Origin: Myxococcales bacterium
GTDB taxonomy: Bacteria; Myxococcota_A; UBA9160; SMWR01
Direction: 5' to 3'
Length of the DNA stretch: 28,386 nt
Assembly: GCA_022572485.1 (NCBI GenBank)
Contig: JACZVU010000014.1
Coordinates: 1 to 28,386 of the forward strand
Under the pieces are notes generated by a model. It ran no database searches, was not told the DNA's origin, and saw nothing but the letters and a program-made list of their open reading frames with translations. Position 1 is the stretch's first letter. Every line of letters starts with the position of its first letter. The position numbers and the translations under genes are program-made. Positions 16,564 through 24,928 of this stretch are shown here, piece after piece.

Positions 16564-16601
16564 AGCCGGACCCGAAGCCAGAGCACGCTTAGGGTCCGGC
16601 T
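16564..16601. terminator. 10-bp hairpin downstream of the small lipoprotein gene
   Basis: AGCCGGACCC (16564-16573) and GGGTCCGGCT (16592-16601) are perfect reverse complements around an 18-base loop, 14 bases after the stop codon. The stem is strong but no T-run follows on the plus strand. Confidence 0.45.
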
Positions 16602-16633
16602 CCTCCGGTGTGCTCGCAGCCGCGCGGAATCAG

Positions 16634-16655
16634 CGAGAAAACGCAAAGTTTCTCG
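16634..16655. repeat. inverted repeat in the convergent gap
   Basis: CGAGAAA (16634-16640) and TTTCTCG (16649-16655) form a 7-bp stem with an 8-base loop. It lies in the 255-bp gap between the small lipoprotein gene and the end of the convergent porin gene. The rest of that gap shows nothing I can support. Confidence 0.3.
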
Positions 16656-16805
16656 GTGACAAGAGGCGCCGTGGGCTGATTTTAGAGCGTGGATTGCGGA
16701 GCTTGGCCCGGGGCCCACAAGCGGGAGAAGCGAGACCCCGAATGAAGAGCGGCTTCCACTGGGTGGGCAAACCGACGCGACCCGCTCAGAGGGCGACTGT
16801 TGGCG

Positions 16806-18305
16806 TCAGTAGCTGAATGCCACCTGAAAGAACGCCCAGTCGATATCGTCGTTTGAAAAGCTGCTCAGAACCTTTCCGCCGAAGAGGCGCGAAAATCCAG
16901 CCGACAGCCCCAAGTGTTTGTTCACCTTGTAGCTCATCACGAAATCGATTTCCTGGCCGACATTGTTCGCGCCGTTCGATGAAGAGCGACCATAACCCAA
17001 CGACCTCTTCGAGAAGGCGCCAGACCCGAAGTAGCGGCTGTCTCTCTGCGTGTAGAGCCAGAATTGATGGAATACAATCTCGACGCCGAGCTTCGGCAGC
17101 GGCGAGAGCTTCAACTGGACCAGCAGGTCGATCAGGTTCGAAAACGCCAACGCATCTGCGTATCCATAATAGAGGTGGTTCGTCGGCAAAATATTGAAGA
17201 AGGTGTTGCGGTCTCCGTCGTCCGGATCCTTGTCTCCCGTAGCGAAATTGACACCAGCCCGGAGCCACGGCTTCGCCCAGACGTCAGGAAGCTGATAGCC
17301 AACCTCCGCGATCGCAGCTCCGGCGAGCTGATCGAGTCTCCGCGCTCCAGTCGGCGTCATGTCGATGTACTGACCCAACTGGATCGCGCCCCAGAGAATC
17401 AAATCGAGGTTTCCCGGCCCGACAGGATAGACGCCCAATGAAGAAAACCCGATGGTGTAGACCTCGATCTCGCCGTGAAATGGAGGGGCAACCTTGGACG
17501 CGTCGCGGTCGTCCGAATAACCGATGAAGAACGCACCCAGCTCGGTATTCGGAAGCCACGTGCCTCGCTCGACCGTCCAGTCAAAACCACCAAAAATCAC
17601 GTCTTTCTGGCGCTTGTAGCCCCGGTCGATTTCGAACACACCCGTCGTCGGCTCTGCGGCGTAGAGGTGCAGTGCGTGCCCGCCCTGCTCCATCCGGCCG
17701 GAAATTCCATCGTAGCTGCGCTCACCATGGGTCCAACCCACCGTTCCAACCAAGCGCTGGGAGAGGCGCTTGATTTTCAGATACTTCCAGTTGCCTTCTT
17801 CGTAGCCGATCACAGTGCCGGCGTTGATATCCTGGCGACCCACGCGAAACCAGTTCTCGGAGTCGAGGCGTGCCTCGGCGAAGAGCTGGCGAACACGCAG
17901 GCCCAGGACGCTGTTCGCGCCGGCTTTGTGGGCGTTGGCTCGGTAGAGGGCTGCGGCGCCACTCGCGCTGCTGTCGAGATCGAGAAGGTTCGTGAGCTGT
18001 CCCTCGGCGAACAGCCGCAGCCGGTCTTTCCAGCGGTAGTCACCCCCCAGTCGCGTCCGGAAGGCGTAGAAGTTGTCGTCCTTGTTCGTCAGCGCCTCCC
18101 AACGCTCCCAGCGGAATCTCGAATTGAAGTGGAGTGCGAAGCGGTGGTCTCCCTCAGACCAGGAGACACCTGGGGTAAGCCGAAATCCGCCCGCCTCGTC
18201 GGCCTCTGCGAGCGCGGATAGCAAAAGCAGCGCCATGCAAACGGCCCATACGAACGGTCGGTACCCAACTCGAAAACGCCGACACTCATGTCGTTCTGAC
18301 AACAT
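16806..18305 (-). CDS. alginate-export-type outer-membrane beta-barrel protein
   Basis: 499 aa. A signal peptide with basic N-region (RECRRFRVGYR-like) and hydrophobic core (VCMALLLLSALAEA, cleavage near residue 35) is followed by repeated amphipathic beta-strands and a terminal aromatic residue (FFQVAFSY), as in outer-membrane barrels. Segments such as RFRWERWEALTNKDDNFYAFRTRLGG, WFRVGRQDIN and WLRAGVNFATGDKDPDDGDRNTFFNILPTNHLYYGYAD fit the alginate export (AlgE-like) porin family, which passes anionic polysaccharides or other solutes. No alginate biosynthesis genes are nearby, so the substrate is unknown. It is monocistronic and divergent from the mla-type operon, with a 319-bp control region between them. 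Confidence 0.85.
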   Translation of the reverse strand: MLSERHECRRFRVGYRPFVWAVCMALLLLSALAEADEAGGFRLTPGVSWSEGDHRFALHFNSRFRWERWEALTNKDDNFYAFRTRLGGDYRWKDRLRLFAEGQLTNLLDLDSSASGAAALYRANAHKAGANSVLGLRVRQLFAEARLDSENWFRVGRQDINAGTVIGYEEGNWKYLKIKRLSQRLVGTVGWTHGERSYDGISGRMEQGGHALHLYAAEPTTGVFEIDRGYKRQKDVIFGGFDWTVERGTWLPNTELGAFFIGYSDDRDASKVAPPFHGEIEVYTIGFSSLGVYPVGPGNLDLILWGAIQLGQYIDMTPTGARRLDQLAGAAIAEVGYQLPDVWAKPWLRAGVNFATGDKDPDDGDRNTFFNILPTNHLYYGYADALAFSNLIDLLVQLKLSPLPKLGVEIVFHQFWLYTQRDSRYFGSGAFSKRSLGYGRSSSNGANNVGQEIDFVMSYKVNKHLGLSAGFSRLFGGKVLSSFSNDDIDWAFFQVAFSY

Positions 18306-18355
18306 CCCATCCGCCGATCGGTTGCAGCGCCGCTGTGCGGGTTTCCCAATATAGC

Positions 18356-18376
18356 CGCCCGTTTAGTCGCCCGTTT
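18356..18376. repeat. tandem 9-bp repeat, possible operator
   Basis: CGCCCGTTT occurs at 18356-18364 and 18368-18376, a 12-bp period. It lies 51 bp upstream of the porin start, where a regulator of that gene could bind. Confidence 0.3.
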
Positions 18377-18518
18377 GTCCCGCGCGACACCCGGCGCTCA
18401 TTGTGTATAAGAGACGAGATACACTAAGTATATCCCCTCGACAATGAGGCGAATCGACCTTGACGGATGCGGCAAATCGACTCAGGCTGGCCCCTGGAAA
18501 CCGGCAGAGCCAAAATGT

Positions 18519-18551
18519 CCGCGCCCTGCAGTCGCGTGCGCGGGGTTTTTT
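18519..18551 (+). terminator. intrinsic terminator with no preceding gene
   Basis: CCGCGC (18519-18524) pairs with GCGCGG (18538-18543) and is followed by GG and six Ts (18546-18551). It is the clearest rho-independent terminator in the window. It lies 73 bp before the permease start, so it must end a short upstream transcript (small RNA) or act as an attenuator in the operon leader. Confidence 0.6.
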
Positions 18552-18624
18552 GTGCCCCTTCTTCCAGCAACCCCTCGGCCCGGAAGCTCGCTGCCCGTTG
18601 GCGCGGTAGAATCATCCGGACACA

Positions 18625-19752
18625 ATGCCTGCCGCTCACAAAATTGATCTCAATCGATTGCCAAATGGCGAACTCTTGATTCGACTCTCGGGACGCTGGA
18701 CACTCGCCGAAGGCGTGCCCTCGATCGAGAACCTGCGGGCCGAATACGAGGGAGCCGCACCCCCACGCTGCGTAACATTCGACACTCAGGCGATCACGGA
18801 CTGGGACTCTGCTCTGCCGACCTTTCTGCGCGGCCTCCTGGATCATTTCGCGAGCCGCGGAATCGACACGGATCGGTCGGGCTTGCGCGAGGGCCTCCGG
18901 CGCTTGCTCGACCTGGCGGCGGCTGTACCCGAGGTCGGGATCGAGGTCGATACCGCTGACGACCCTTGGGTAACGAGGTTCGGGCTCGCGGCAATTCGCC
19001 GAGGCAAATCCGCGACCGAGAGCATCGCCTTCCTCGGAGAAGTCACGATCGCACTTCTGCGACTGGTGACGGGTCGCGCCCATTTTCGCGTTTCGGATCT
19101 CGCCCTCATCATCCAGCAGTGCGGCGCCGGGGCTGTCACGATCGTCACGCTCGTGAGCTTTCTAGTCGGACTCATCCTCGCTTTCATCGGGGCGATTCAG
19201 CTTCAACAGTTTGGCGCGCAAATCTTCGTGGCCGACCTCGTCGGCCTCGGGATGGCGCGCGAGATGGGGGCGATCATGACCGCCATCATCATGGCGGGCC
19301 GCACCGGAGCATCCTTCGCCGCGCAGCTCGGAACCATGACGGTCAACGAAGAGATCGACGCCCTCAAGACCATGGGAATCTCTCCCATAGAGTTTCTGAT
19401 TCTGCCGCGTCTACTCGGGTTGACGCTCATGATGCCCCTGCTCTGCCTCTATGCGGACATGATGGGAATCATTGGCGGCGCCGTCGTGGGGGTGGGAATG
19501 CTCGATCTCGGCGTGGTGAGCTACTTCGATGAAACCCGAAACGCCCTCTCGCTCGCCGATTTCGGTGCTGGGTTGATCAAGTCTGTGATCTACGGAAGCC
19601 TCATCGCGTTATCCGGCTGTCTGCGAGGGATGCAGTGCGGCAGGAGCGCGTCGGCGGTGGGAGACGCGACAACATCTGCGGTCGTCACTTCGATCGTACT
19701 GATCGTAATCGCTTCTGGCATCATCAACGTGATCGATCATATTCTCGGATAG
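18625..19752 (+). CDS. mlaE: MlaE-type ABC lipid transporter permease with N-terminal STAS domain
   Basis: 375 aa. Residues about 5-95 form a STAS/MlaB-like domain (VTFDTQAITDWDSALPTFL), fused to an MlaE permease (about 130-375) with five or so membrane helices. Family motifs include GLGMAREMGAIMTAIIMAGRTGASFAAQLG (in two parts, residues about 207-236) and the ATPase-contacting EIDALKTMGI. In E. coli MlaB is a separate subunit; here it is covalently attached. The ATG at 18625 has no clear ribosome binding site. The ATPase gene follows after 7 bp. The complex should move phospholipid between the inner membrane and the MCE protein. Confidence 0.93.
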   Translation: MPAAHKIDLNRLPNGELLIRLSGRWTLAEGVPSIENLRAEYEGAAPPRCVTFDTQAITDWDSALPTFLRGLLDHFASRGIDTDRSGLREGLRRLLDLAAAVPEVGIEVDTADDPWVTRFGLAAIRRGKSATESIAFLGEVTIALLRLVTGRAHFRVSDLALIIQQCGAGAVTIVTLVSFLVGLILAFIGAIQLQQFGAQIFVADLVGLGMAREMGAIMTAIIMAGRTGASFAAQLGTMTVNEEIDALKTMGISPIEFLILPRLLGLTLMMPLLCLYADMMGIIGGAVVGVGMLDLGVVSYFDETRNALSLADFGAGLIKSVIYGSLIALSGCLRGMQCGRSASAVGDATTSAVVTSIVLIVIASGIINVIDHILG

Positions 19753-19759
19753 GGGAGAA

Positions 19760-20515
19760 ATGCAGACCGGCCAACCGCTCGTGGAGATTAGAGACCTCAC
19801 CATGGCTTACGACGACTTCGTGATCCAGCGAAACCTCGACTTTGCGATCGACCACGGCGAAATCTTCATCGTGATGGGTATCAGTGGTTGTGGAAAAACC
19901 ACTTTAATGCGTCACCTCGTCGGGCTGAAATCTCCGGCCAAAGGAAAGATCCTCTACGACGGAGAGAGCTTCTGGGGATCCGATCCGGAACGCCGCCAAC
20001 AAATCATGCGAAAATTCGGCGTGATGTATCAGAACGGCGCACTCTGGAGTTCGATGACGCTCGCCGAAAACGTGTCGCTTCCGCTCGAGGTGTATACGGA
20101 CCTGAGCCGATCGGAAATTCGCGAGATCGCGCTCTTCAAGCTCGCGCTCGTCGGCCTCGCGGGATTCGGGGATTTTCACCCATCCGAGGTCAGCGGCGGC
20201 ATGCAGAAGCGCGTGGGTGTGGCACGCGCGATGGCGCTGGACCCCGACATCCTCTACTTCGACGAGCCTTCTGCGGGCCTCGACCCCATCAGCGCGCGCC
20301 GCCTCGACGATCTGATTCGTGAACTGCGCGACAGTCTGGGAATCACCATGGTCATCGTCACACACGAACTCGACAGTATCTTCGCGATCGCCGACCGGTC
20401 GTTGTTCCTCGATCCGGATACCCGCACCATGCTGGCCATCGGTCCACCTGCGGATTTGCGCGACAATTCGCCGGATCCAAAAATTCGGCAATTTCTCAAC
20501 CGGGGCAGATTATGA
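19760..20515 (+). CDS. mlaF: MlaF-type ABC transporter ATP-binding protein
   Basis: 251 aa cytoplasmic ATPase that powers the MlaE-type permease. Walker A is at 40-47 (GISGCGKTT), Q-loop Q91 (MYQNGALWSSMT, typical of the MCE-linked ATPases), signature VSGGMQKR at 144-151, Walker B ending D168-E169 (ILYFDEPSAGLDP) and H-loop H202 (VTHE). GGGGAG lies just before the ATG. The final four bases form ATGA with the start of the MCE gene, indicating translational coupling. Confidence 0.95.
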   Translation: MQTGQPLVEIRDLTMAYDDFVIQRNLDFAIDHGEIFIVMGISGCGKTTLMRHLVGLKSPAKGKILYDGESFWGSDPERRQQIMRKFGVMYQNGALWSSMTLAENVSLPLEVYTDLSRSEIREIALFKLALVGLAGFGDFHPSEVSGGMQKRVGVARAMALDPDILYFDEPSAGLDPISARRLDDLIRELRDSLGITMVIVTHELDSIFAIADRSLFLDPDTRTMLAIGPPADLRDNSPDPKIRQFLNRGRL

Positions 20516-21465
20516 GCGAGAAGGCCAGCCCGACCCTGATCGGCGCATTCCTGTTGGGCGCCATCGCTCTGCTGGTCACGGGCTTGATGATTTTTGGTGG
20601 CGGCCGCTTCTTCACCGAGTCGGTGACCTATGTGGCTTACTTCCCGGAAACCATCAGTGGATTGAACGACGGGGCCTCGGTCAATTTTCGCGGCGTCAAG
20701 GTGGGCGTGGTTCGCCGCATTGAAGTGCAGCTCGATGTCCAGGATCTCTCCGTAAAGATCCCGGTCTTCCTCCAACTCCAACGCAAGCGGATTCGCGAGA
20801 TCGGCGGAACGACCCCAAAGGGCGATTTCATTCCCGAGCTCATCGAACGAGGGCTCCGCGCGCAGCTGCAACTCCAGAGCATCGTGACGGGCCAACTCAG
20901 CGTACAACTCGACATCCTCCCGGACCGACCCGCGCGCTATGTAGACCGGGTGGGAGAATTCCCGGAAATACCGACGATTCCCTCGAGCATGCAAGAATTC
21001 ACCGAGACCATGGAGTCCCTCTCCATTCAGGATCTATTCAACGACGTACGTCAGATTCTTGCCGGTCTAAAAGTCCTGGTGAATTCCCCCGAACTCGCAG
21101 GGATTCTCACGGGTGTCAACCAGCTCGTGAACTCAGGTGAATTGCTGGGAATCGTCGCCCACGCCAATGAAGCCATCGATGACGTCCAAGCGCTCACCCT
21201 GAGCATCGACGGGCAGCTGGGGAGCCTCTCGACGAGCGCCGAGCGCACACTCGCGAAGGTCAACGAGACGCTCGACGGAGTGCAGAAAACCCTCGACGCC
21301 ACCCGCCAGGCGCTTTCGATCACAGCCGAGGGTTCGTCGATGCGCTACGAATTCGGGCAGATGATGGACGAGTTGACCGCGGCCGCGCGTTCGGTTCGCC
21401 TGCTCGCAGAGTATCTCGAGCGGAATCCAGACGCTCTGCTCCGCGGAAAATCCGGAGGATTTTGA
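20512..21465 (+). CDS. mlaD: MlaD-like MCE-domain protein
   Basis: 317 aa. One N-terminal membrane helix (about 9-30, LIGAFLLGAIALLVTGLMIF) anchors it to the inner membrane. One MCE domain (about 37-120) contains the family core GLNDGASVNFRGVKVGVVRR and faces the periplasm, where MCE hexamers form a lipid channel. The C-terminal half is helical with a heptad-like stretch (LAKVNETLDGVQKTLDATRQ, about 248-267), longer than E. coli MlaD (about 183 aa), so it may form an extended tunnel toward the outer membrane. The start overlaps the ATPase stop (ATGA) and its TGA overlaps the next start (TGATG). Confidence 0.94.
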   Translation: MSEKASPTLIGAFLLGAIALLVTGLMIFGGGRFFTESVTYVAYFPETISGLNDGASVNFRGVKVGVVRRIEVQLDVQDLSVKIPVFLQLQRKRIREIGGTTPKGDFIPELIERGLRAQLQLQSIVTGQLSVQLDILPDRPARYVDRVGEFPEIPTIPSSMQEFTETMESLSIQDLFNDVRQILAGLKVLVNSPELAGILTGVNQLVNSGELLGIVAHANEAIDDVQALTLSIDGQLGSLSTSAERTLAKVNETLDGVQKTLDATRQALSITAEGSSMRYEFGQMMDELTAAARSVRLLAEYLERNPDALLRGKSGGF

Positions 21466-22067
21466 TGGATCGCGCTCACGCTCTTGTTTCTTGTGCTGCA
21501 GTCGCAGCCCTGTTGACGGGTTGCCTCGGGCCTGGGACGACGCGACCCACCCGGCTTTTCGTGTTGAACGCGACCGCAACCCCTGCCGTGTCGGCCAGCG
21601 AAGCCACCAGCCTTCGCTTGGGTGTCGGGCGCATCTCACTCCCGGAGCTGTTGAATCGCCCACAGATCGTTACGCGAACGGGAGCAAACGAAGTGCGTGT
21701 GGCCAATTTTTCGCAGTGGGCGGAACCCCTGGAGAAGAGCATCCCAAGGGTGCTCTCCGAAAACCTCGCGAGCCTGACCGGGATCGATCAGGTGTTCGTC
21801 TACCCCTGGCCCACACAGATGGAGGTCGATCTCAGGGTGGAGATCGTGCTCATTCGATTCGAGGGGAACACCGATGGAGAGGTTTCGCTCGTAGCGCGCT
21901 GGCGATTGGTCCACGCACGCGGCTCAGAGGCGCGGCCCCTGCAAACTTCGAGCTACACGGAATCTGCCGCAAGCGGATCCACAGAAGCGCTCGTCGCCGC
22001 GATGAGTCGAACGCTCGCCTCACTGAGCCGCGATATCGCATCCGCAATCACGATTGTGTTTCCCTGA
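21465..22067 (+). CDS. PqiC-like ABC-transport auxiliary lipoprotein
   Basis: 200 aa from the ATG at 21465, six bases after GGAGG and overlapping the MCE gene stop (TGATG). The signal peptide ends in lipobox LLTGC (C20). The remainder matches the ABC-type transport auxiliary (DUF330/PqiC) family: TRLFVLNA, LRLGVGRISLPELLNRPQIVTR, RVANFSQWAEPLEKSIPRVLSENL. Members are outer-membrane lipoproteins that work with MCE proteins. It occupies the place that MlaC holds in the E. coli mla operon, suggesting a bridge-type rather than shuttle-type transfer (inference). It is the last gene of the operon. Confidence 0.88.
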   Translation: MDRAHALVSCAAVAALLTGCLGPGTTRPTRLFVLNATATPAVSASEATSLRLGVGRISLPELLNRPQIVTRTGANEVRVANFSQWAEPLEKSIPRVLSENLASLTGIDQVFVYPWPTQMEVDLRVEIVLIRFEGNTDGEVSLVARWRLVHARGSEARPLQTSSYTESAASGSTEALVAAMSRTLASLSRDIASAITIVFP

Positions 22068-22098
22068 AACGAAGGGTTTCACTCTGACACCACAGAGT
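22066..22098. terminator. two hairpins between convergent operons
   Basis: GAAAC-(5)-GTTTC (22066-22080) is followed at once by ACTCTG-(6)-CAGAGT (22081-22098), in the 36-bp gap between the PqiC-like gene and lpd. Both are usable on either strand; neither has a clear T-run. Confidence 0.4.
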
Positions 22099-22103
22099 CA
22101 CGA

Positions 22104-23513
22104 TCAGATGTGAAGCGCCCGCCCGGCAACGGCCAGCGACGCCTCCCGCATCGCCTCTCCCATCGAAGGATGCGCGTGGCAGGTGCGCGCGATGTCCTCC
22201 GCGGATGCGCCAAATTCCATCGCGATCACCGCTTCCGAGATGAGATCTCCCGCCAACGGCCCCAGGATGTGGACACCCAGTATGCGATCGGTGTCTGCGT
22301 CCGCAAGAATCTTCACGAAGCCATCTGTATCACCAGTCGCGCGGCCGCGGCTATTGGCCGAGAACGGAAATTTCCCCACCTTGTATGAGACACCTTGCTC
22401 TTTCAATACCTCTTCGGTCTTTCCGACGCTGGCGATCTCGGGCCAGGTGTAAACCACTCCCGGCACCCGGTCGTAGTCGATCTGGCCGCTCTGGCCCGCA
22501 AGGATTTCGGCACAAATCGAACCTTCGTCCTCGGCCTTGTGGGCCAACATCGGGCCGGGAATGCAGTCGCCGATCGCGTAGATGCCCGGAACGCGGGTTT
22601 CGAATCGACGGTCGATCTCGATGAAGCCGCGCTCATCGACCGCCACGCCCACCTCTTCGAGCCCGAGCCCCTCGGTGTAGGGTCGGCGCCCGGTTGCCAG
22701 CAACACGACGGCGGCGGCGAGTTCCTCCGCGCCTCCTCCCGCCACCGGTTCTACGCTCAAACGCACGCCCCGTCCCGTGAGATTCGCCCCCGTCACCTTT
22801 TGCGAGAGTCGGAACTCGAGCCCCTGTCGCTTGAAGACCCGCAGGGCGTGCCGGCTGACTTCGCGGTCCATACTCGGCAGAATGTGGTCGAGATATTCGA
22901 CGAACGTGACCTCGGCGCCAAGGCGTGACCAGACCGATCCCAACTCGAGGCCAATCGCGCCGGCACCGATCACGATCAGTTTTTCGGGAACGTCTTCCAG
23001 ACTCAGCGCACCGGTCGAACTGACGATTCGCTTTTCGTCGATTTCGACACCAGCAAGAGCCGAAGAATCAGATCCCGTCGCGATCAGGATGTTGCGCGTC
23101 GTCAGAGTTTCCGTCGTCCCGTCATTTCGAGAAACCGTGACCTCTCCCGGGGAGGCGATGCTCGCCGTTCCGACGATACGGGTGACGCTGTTTTTCTTCA
23201 GCAGGAACTCGATGCCCTTGGTGAGATCCGTGACCACCTTCTCCTTGCGGGCCATCATCGCACCCAGGTCGAGTTTGAGCCTCGTGAAGCGGATACCGTG
23301 ATCAGAGAGCTTCTCCTTCGCCTCGGCATAGCGCTCCGACGAGTGGAGCAGCGCTTTCGACGGGATGCAGCCGACGTTGAGGCAGGTGCCTCCCAGCGCA
23401 GCGCGCTTGTCGACACAGGCCGTCTTCAAGCCAAGTTGGGCGGCTCGGATCGCGGCCACGTAGCCGCCGGGTCCAGCGCCGATCACCACCAGGTCGTGTA
23501 CGGGATCGCTCAT
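22104..23513 (-). CDS. lpd: dihydrolipoyl dehydrogenase (E3)
   Basis: 469 aa cytoplasmic flavoenzyme that reoxidises dihydrolipoamide with NAD+, here as E3 of 2-oxoglutarate dehydrogenase. FAD fold VIGAGPGGYVAAIRA at 10-24; redox-active disulfide C44/C49 in GGTCLNVGC; NAD-binding VIGAGAIGLELGSVW near residue 182; FAD contact YAIGDC; C-terminal active-site pair H448/E453 in HAHPSMGE. The ribosome binding site GAGGA overlaps the TGA of sucB, with 7 bp between the genes, so expression is coupled to E2. It ends the operon. Confidence 0.97.
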   Translation of the reverse strand: MSDPVHDLVVIGAGPGGYVAAIRAAQLGLKTACVDKRAALGGTCLNVGCIPSKALLHSSERYAEAKEKLSDHGIRFTRLKLDLGAMMARKEKVVTDLTKGIEFLLKKNSVTRIVGTASIASPGEVTVSRNDGTTETLTTRNILIATGSDSSALAGVEIDEKRIVSSTGALSLEDVPEKLIVIGAGAIGLELGSVWSRLGAEVTFVEYLDHILPSMDREVSRHALRVFKRQGLEFRLSQKVTGANLTGRGVRLSVEPVAGGGAEELAAAVVLLATGRRPYTEGLGLEEVGVAVDERGFIEIDRRFETRVPGIYAIGDCIPGPMLAHKAEDEGSICAEILAGQSGQIDYDRVPGVVYTWPEIASVGKTEEVLKEQGVSYKVGKFPFSANSRGRATGDTDGFVKILADADTDRILGVHILGPLAGDLISEAVIAMEFGASAEDIARTCHAHPSMGEAMREASLAVAGRALHI

Positions 23514-23520
23514 CGATTCC

Positions 23521-24885
23521 TCAGAGGCCTTTCAGATTCATGGATGGCTGCTCGGGGTTCTCCAACTCTTCCTTCACCTTGACGAGGAAGGTCACCGCTT
23601 CTCGCCCATCGATGATGCGGTGATCGTAGGACAGTGCCACATACATCATTGGGCGGATCACCACCTCGCCATTTCGCACGATCGGGCGATCTTCGATCTT
23701 GTGAAGCCCAAGAATCGCGGATTCCGGCGGGTTCAAGATCGGTGTAGAGAGCAGCGAGCCGAAGATGCCTCCATTGGTGATGCTGAAGGTTCCGCCCTGC
23801 ATCTCATCGACAGCGAGGGATCCATCTCGGGCTTTGGCCGCCAATTCGCCGAGACTCCTTTCGATTGCCGCGGGTGTTTTGGCGTCACAGTCCCGTATCA
23901 CGGGGACCAGGAGCCCGTTGGGAGTACTCACCGCCATACCGATGTCATAATAATTCTTGTAGACGATTTCGTTTCCGTCGATCTCGGCATTCACGACCGG
24001 GATCTCCTTCAAGGCGGCCACACAGGCTTTGACAAAGAACGAAGTGAAGCCGAGCTTGACGCCGTGTTTCTTTTCGAATTCGTCGCGATGACTGCTGCGC
24101 AGCTCGCAGATGACGCCCATGTCGACCTCGTTGAAGGTCGTGAGGATCGCGGCGACATTCTGGGCTTCCTTGAGTCGCGCGGCAATCGTCCGGCGCATTC
24201 GGGTCATCCGCACGCGCTTCACGCGCGGATCCTCGGCCGCCGGAGCCGAAGCGCGCGCAAACGCCACGCCCTCAGATCGCAATGCCCGATCGGCCAGGAA
24301 GTTTCGAACATCCTCTTTGGTGATCCGGCCGTCGCGTCCCGTTGCCGGGACCTCGCCCGGGTCGATTCCGTGGTCGGCGAGGAGCTTGCGGGCGGCAGGG
24401 CCGCTTCGGGTCGAGTCCGTTGGCGAAAGGCCCACGAACGCGAGCAGATCCTCGAGAGTGGTTTTTCCGCCGGGGCCACTGCGTGCGATCTCCGCCGGAT
24501 CGAGATCACTCGGGAATGCCGCTTCGCCCATCGACGGGGGTGGCTTCACGGCTGCTGCCGTGCTCGCAAGCGTCACCTCGGCCGCAGGCGCCGAAGGCAC
24601 CTCGGCGGTCGAGGCTTTGCCAGCGGGTTTCTGAGAATCCGCTCCGACGGCATCGTCGATCCGACCGATCACGGTTCCGACCTCGACATCCTCGCCCGCG
24701 GCGACTCGGATCTCCGAGAGCACACCGGCCTTCGGAGCACAGATCTCCACGGTCGCCTTGTCGGTCTCGAACTCGACGAGTGGTTCGTCGACTCCCACCG
24801 CATCCCCGGGTTGCTTCAACCAGGCGGCGATGGTCCCCTCGGTGATCGACTCACCGAGCGCCGGTACCACGATATCGATACCCAT
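23521..24885 (-). CDS. sucB: 2-oxoglutarate dehydrogenase E2, dihydrolipoyl succinyltransferase
   Basis: 454 aa. One N-terminal lipoyl domain (1-77) has the lipoyl-lysine K43 in FETDKATVE. An alanine/proline-rich linker follows, then a peripheral-subunit-binding domain ([22 protein letters not shown], about 155-195), a second linker, and the catalytic acyltransferase domain (about 220-454), which ends in DHRIIDG with H422 and D426. It transfers the succinyl group to CoA and forms the core of the complex. The ATG at 24885 follows GGAGGAAG directly. It lies between sucA (43 bp) and lpd (7 bp). Confidence 0.97.
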   Translation of the reverse strand: MGIDIVVPALGESITEGTIAAWLKQPGDAVGVDEPLVEFETDKATVEICAPKAGVLSEIRVAAGEDVEVGTVIGRIDDAVGADSQKPAGKASTAEVPSAPAAEVTLASTAAAVKPPPSMGEAAFPSDLDPAEIARSGPGGKTTLEDLLAFVGLSPTDSTRSGPAARKLLADHGIDPGEVPATGRDGRITKEDVRNFLADRALRSEGVAFARASAPAAEDPRVKRVRMTRMRRTIAARLKEAQNVAAILTTFNEVDMGVICELRSSHRDEFEKKHGVKLGFTSFFVKACVAALKEIPVVNAEIDGNEIVYKNYYDIGMAVSTPNGLLVPVIRDCDAKTPAAIERSLGELAAKARDGSLAVDEMQGGTFSITNGGIFGSLLSTPILNPPESAILGLHKIEDRPIVRNGEVVIRPMMYVALSYDHRIIDGREAVTFLVKVKEELENPEQPSMNLKGL

Positions 24886-24928
24886 CTTCCTCCGTCTCCT
24901 ACGCTCGACGCAGAATCGTCGGTCGTCG

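Larger units (their letters stand above)
18306..18624. other. divergent control region between porin gene and mla-type operon
   Basis: 319 bases without a credible protein gene. It holds a 12-bp-period direct repeat (18356-18376), an AT-rich stretch with TATAAG (18406-18411) and an imperfect GATAC/GTATATC repeat (18418-18434), and an intrinsic terminator on the plus strand (18519-18551). A 67-codon frame (18444-18647) runs through the terminator and into the permease gene and is not called. Confidence 0.5.

Noticed and set aside
18444..18551. A known riboswitch class (GEMM-like) in the leader of the mla-type operon
   Set aside because: A few short matches (GGCAAA, GGAAACC) recalled the c-di-GMP aptamer, but the required core and pairing pattern could not be drawn.
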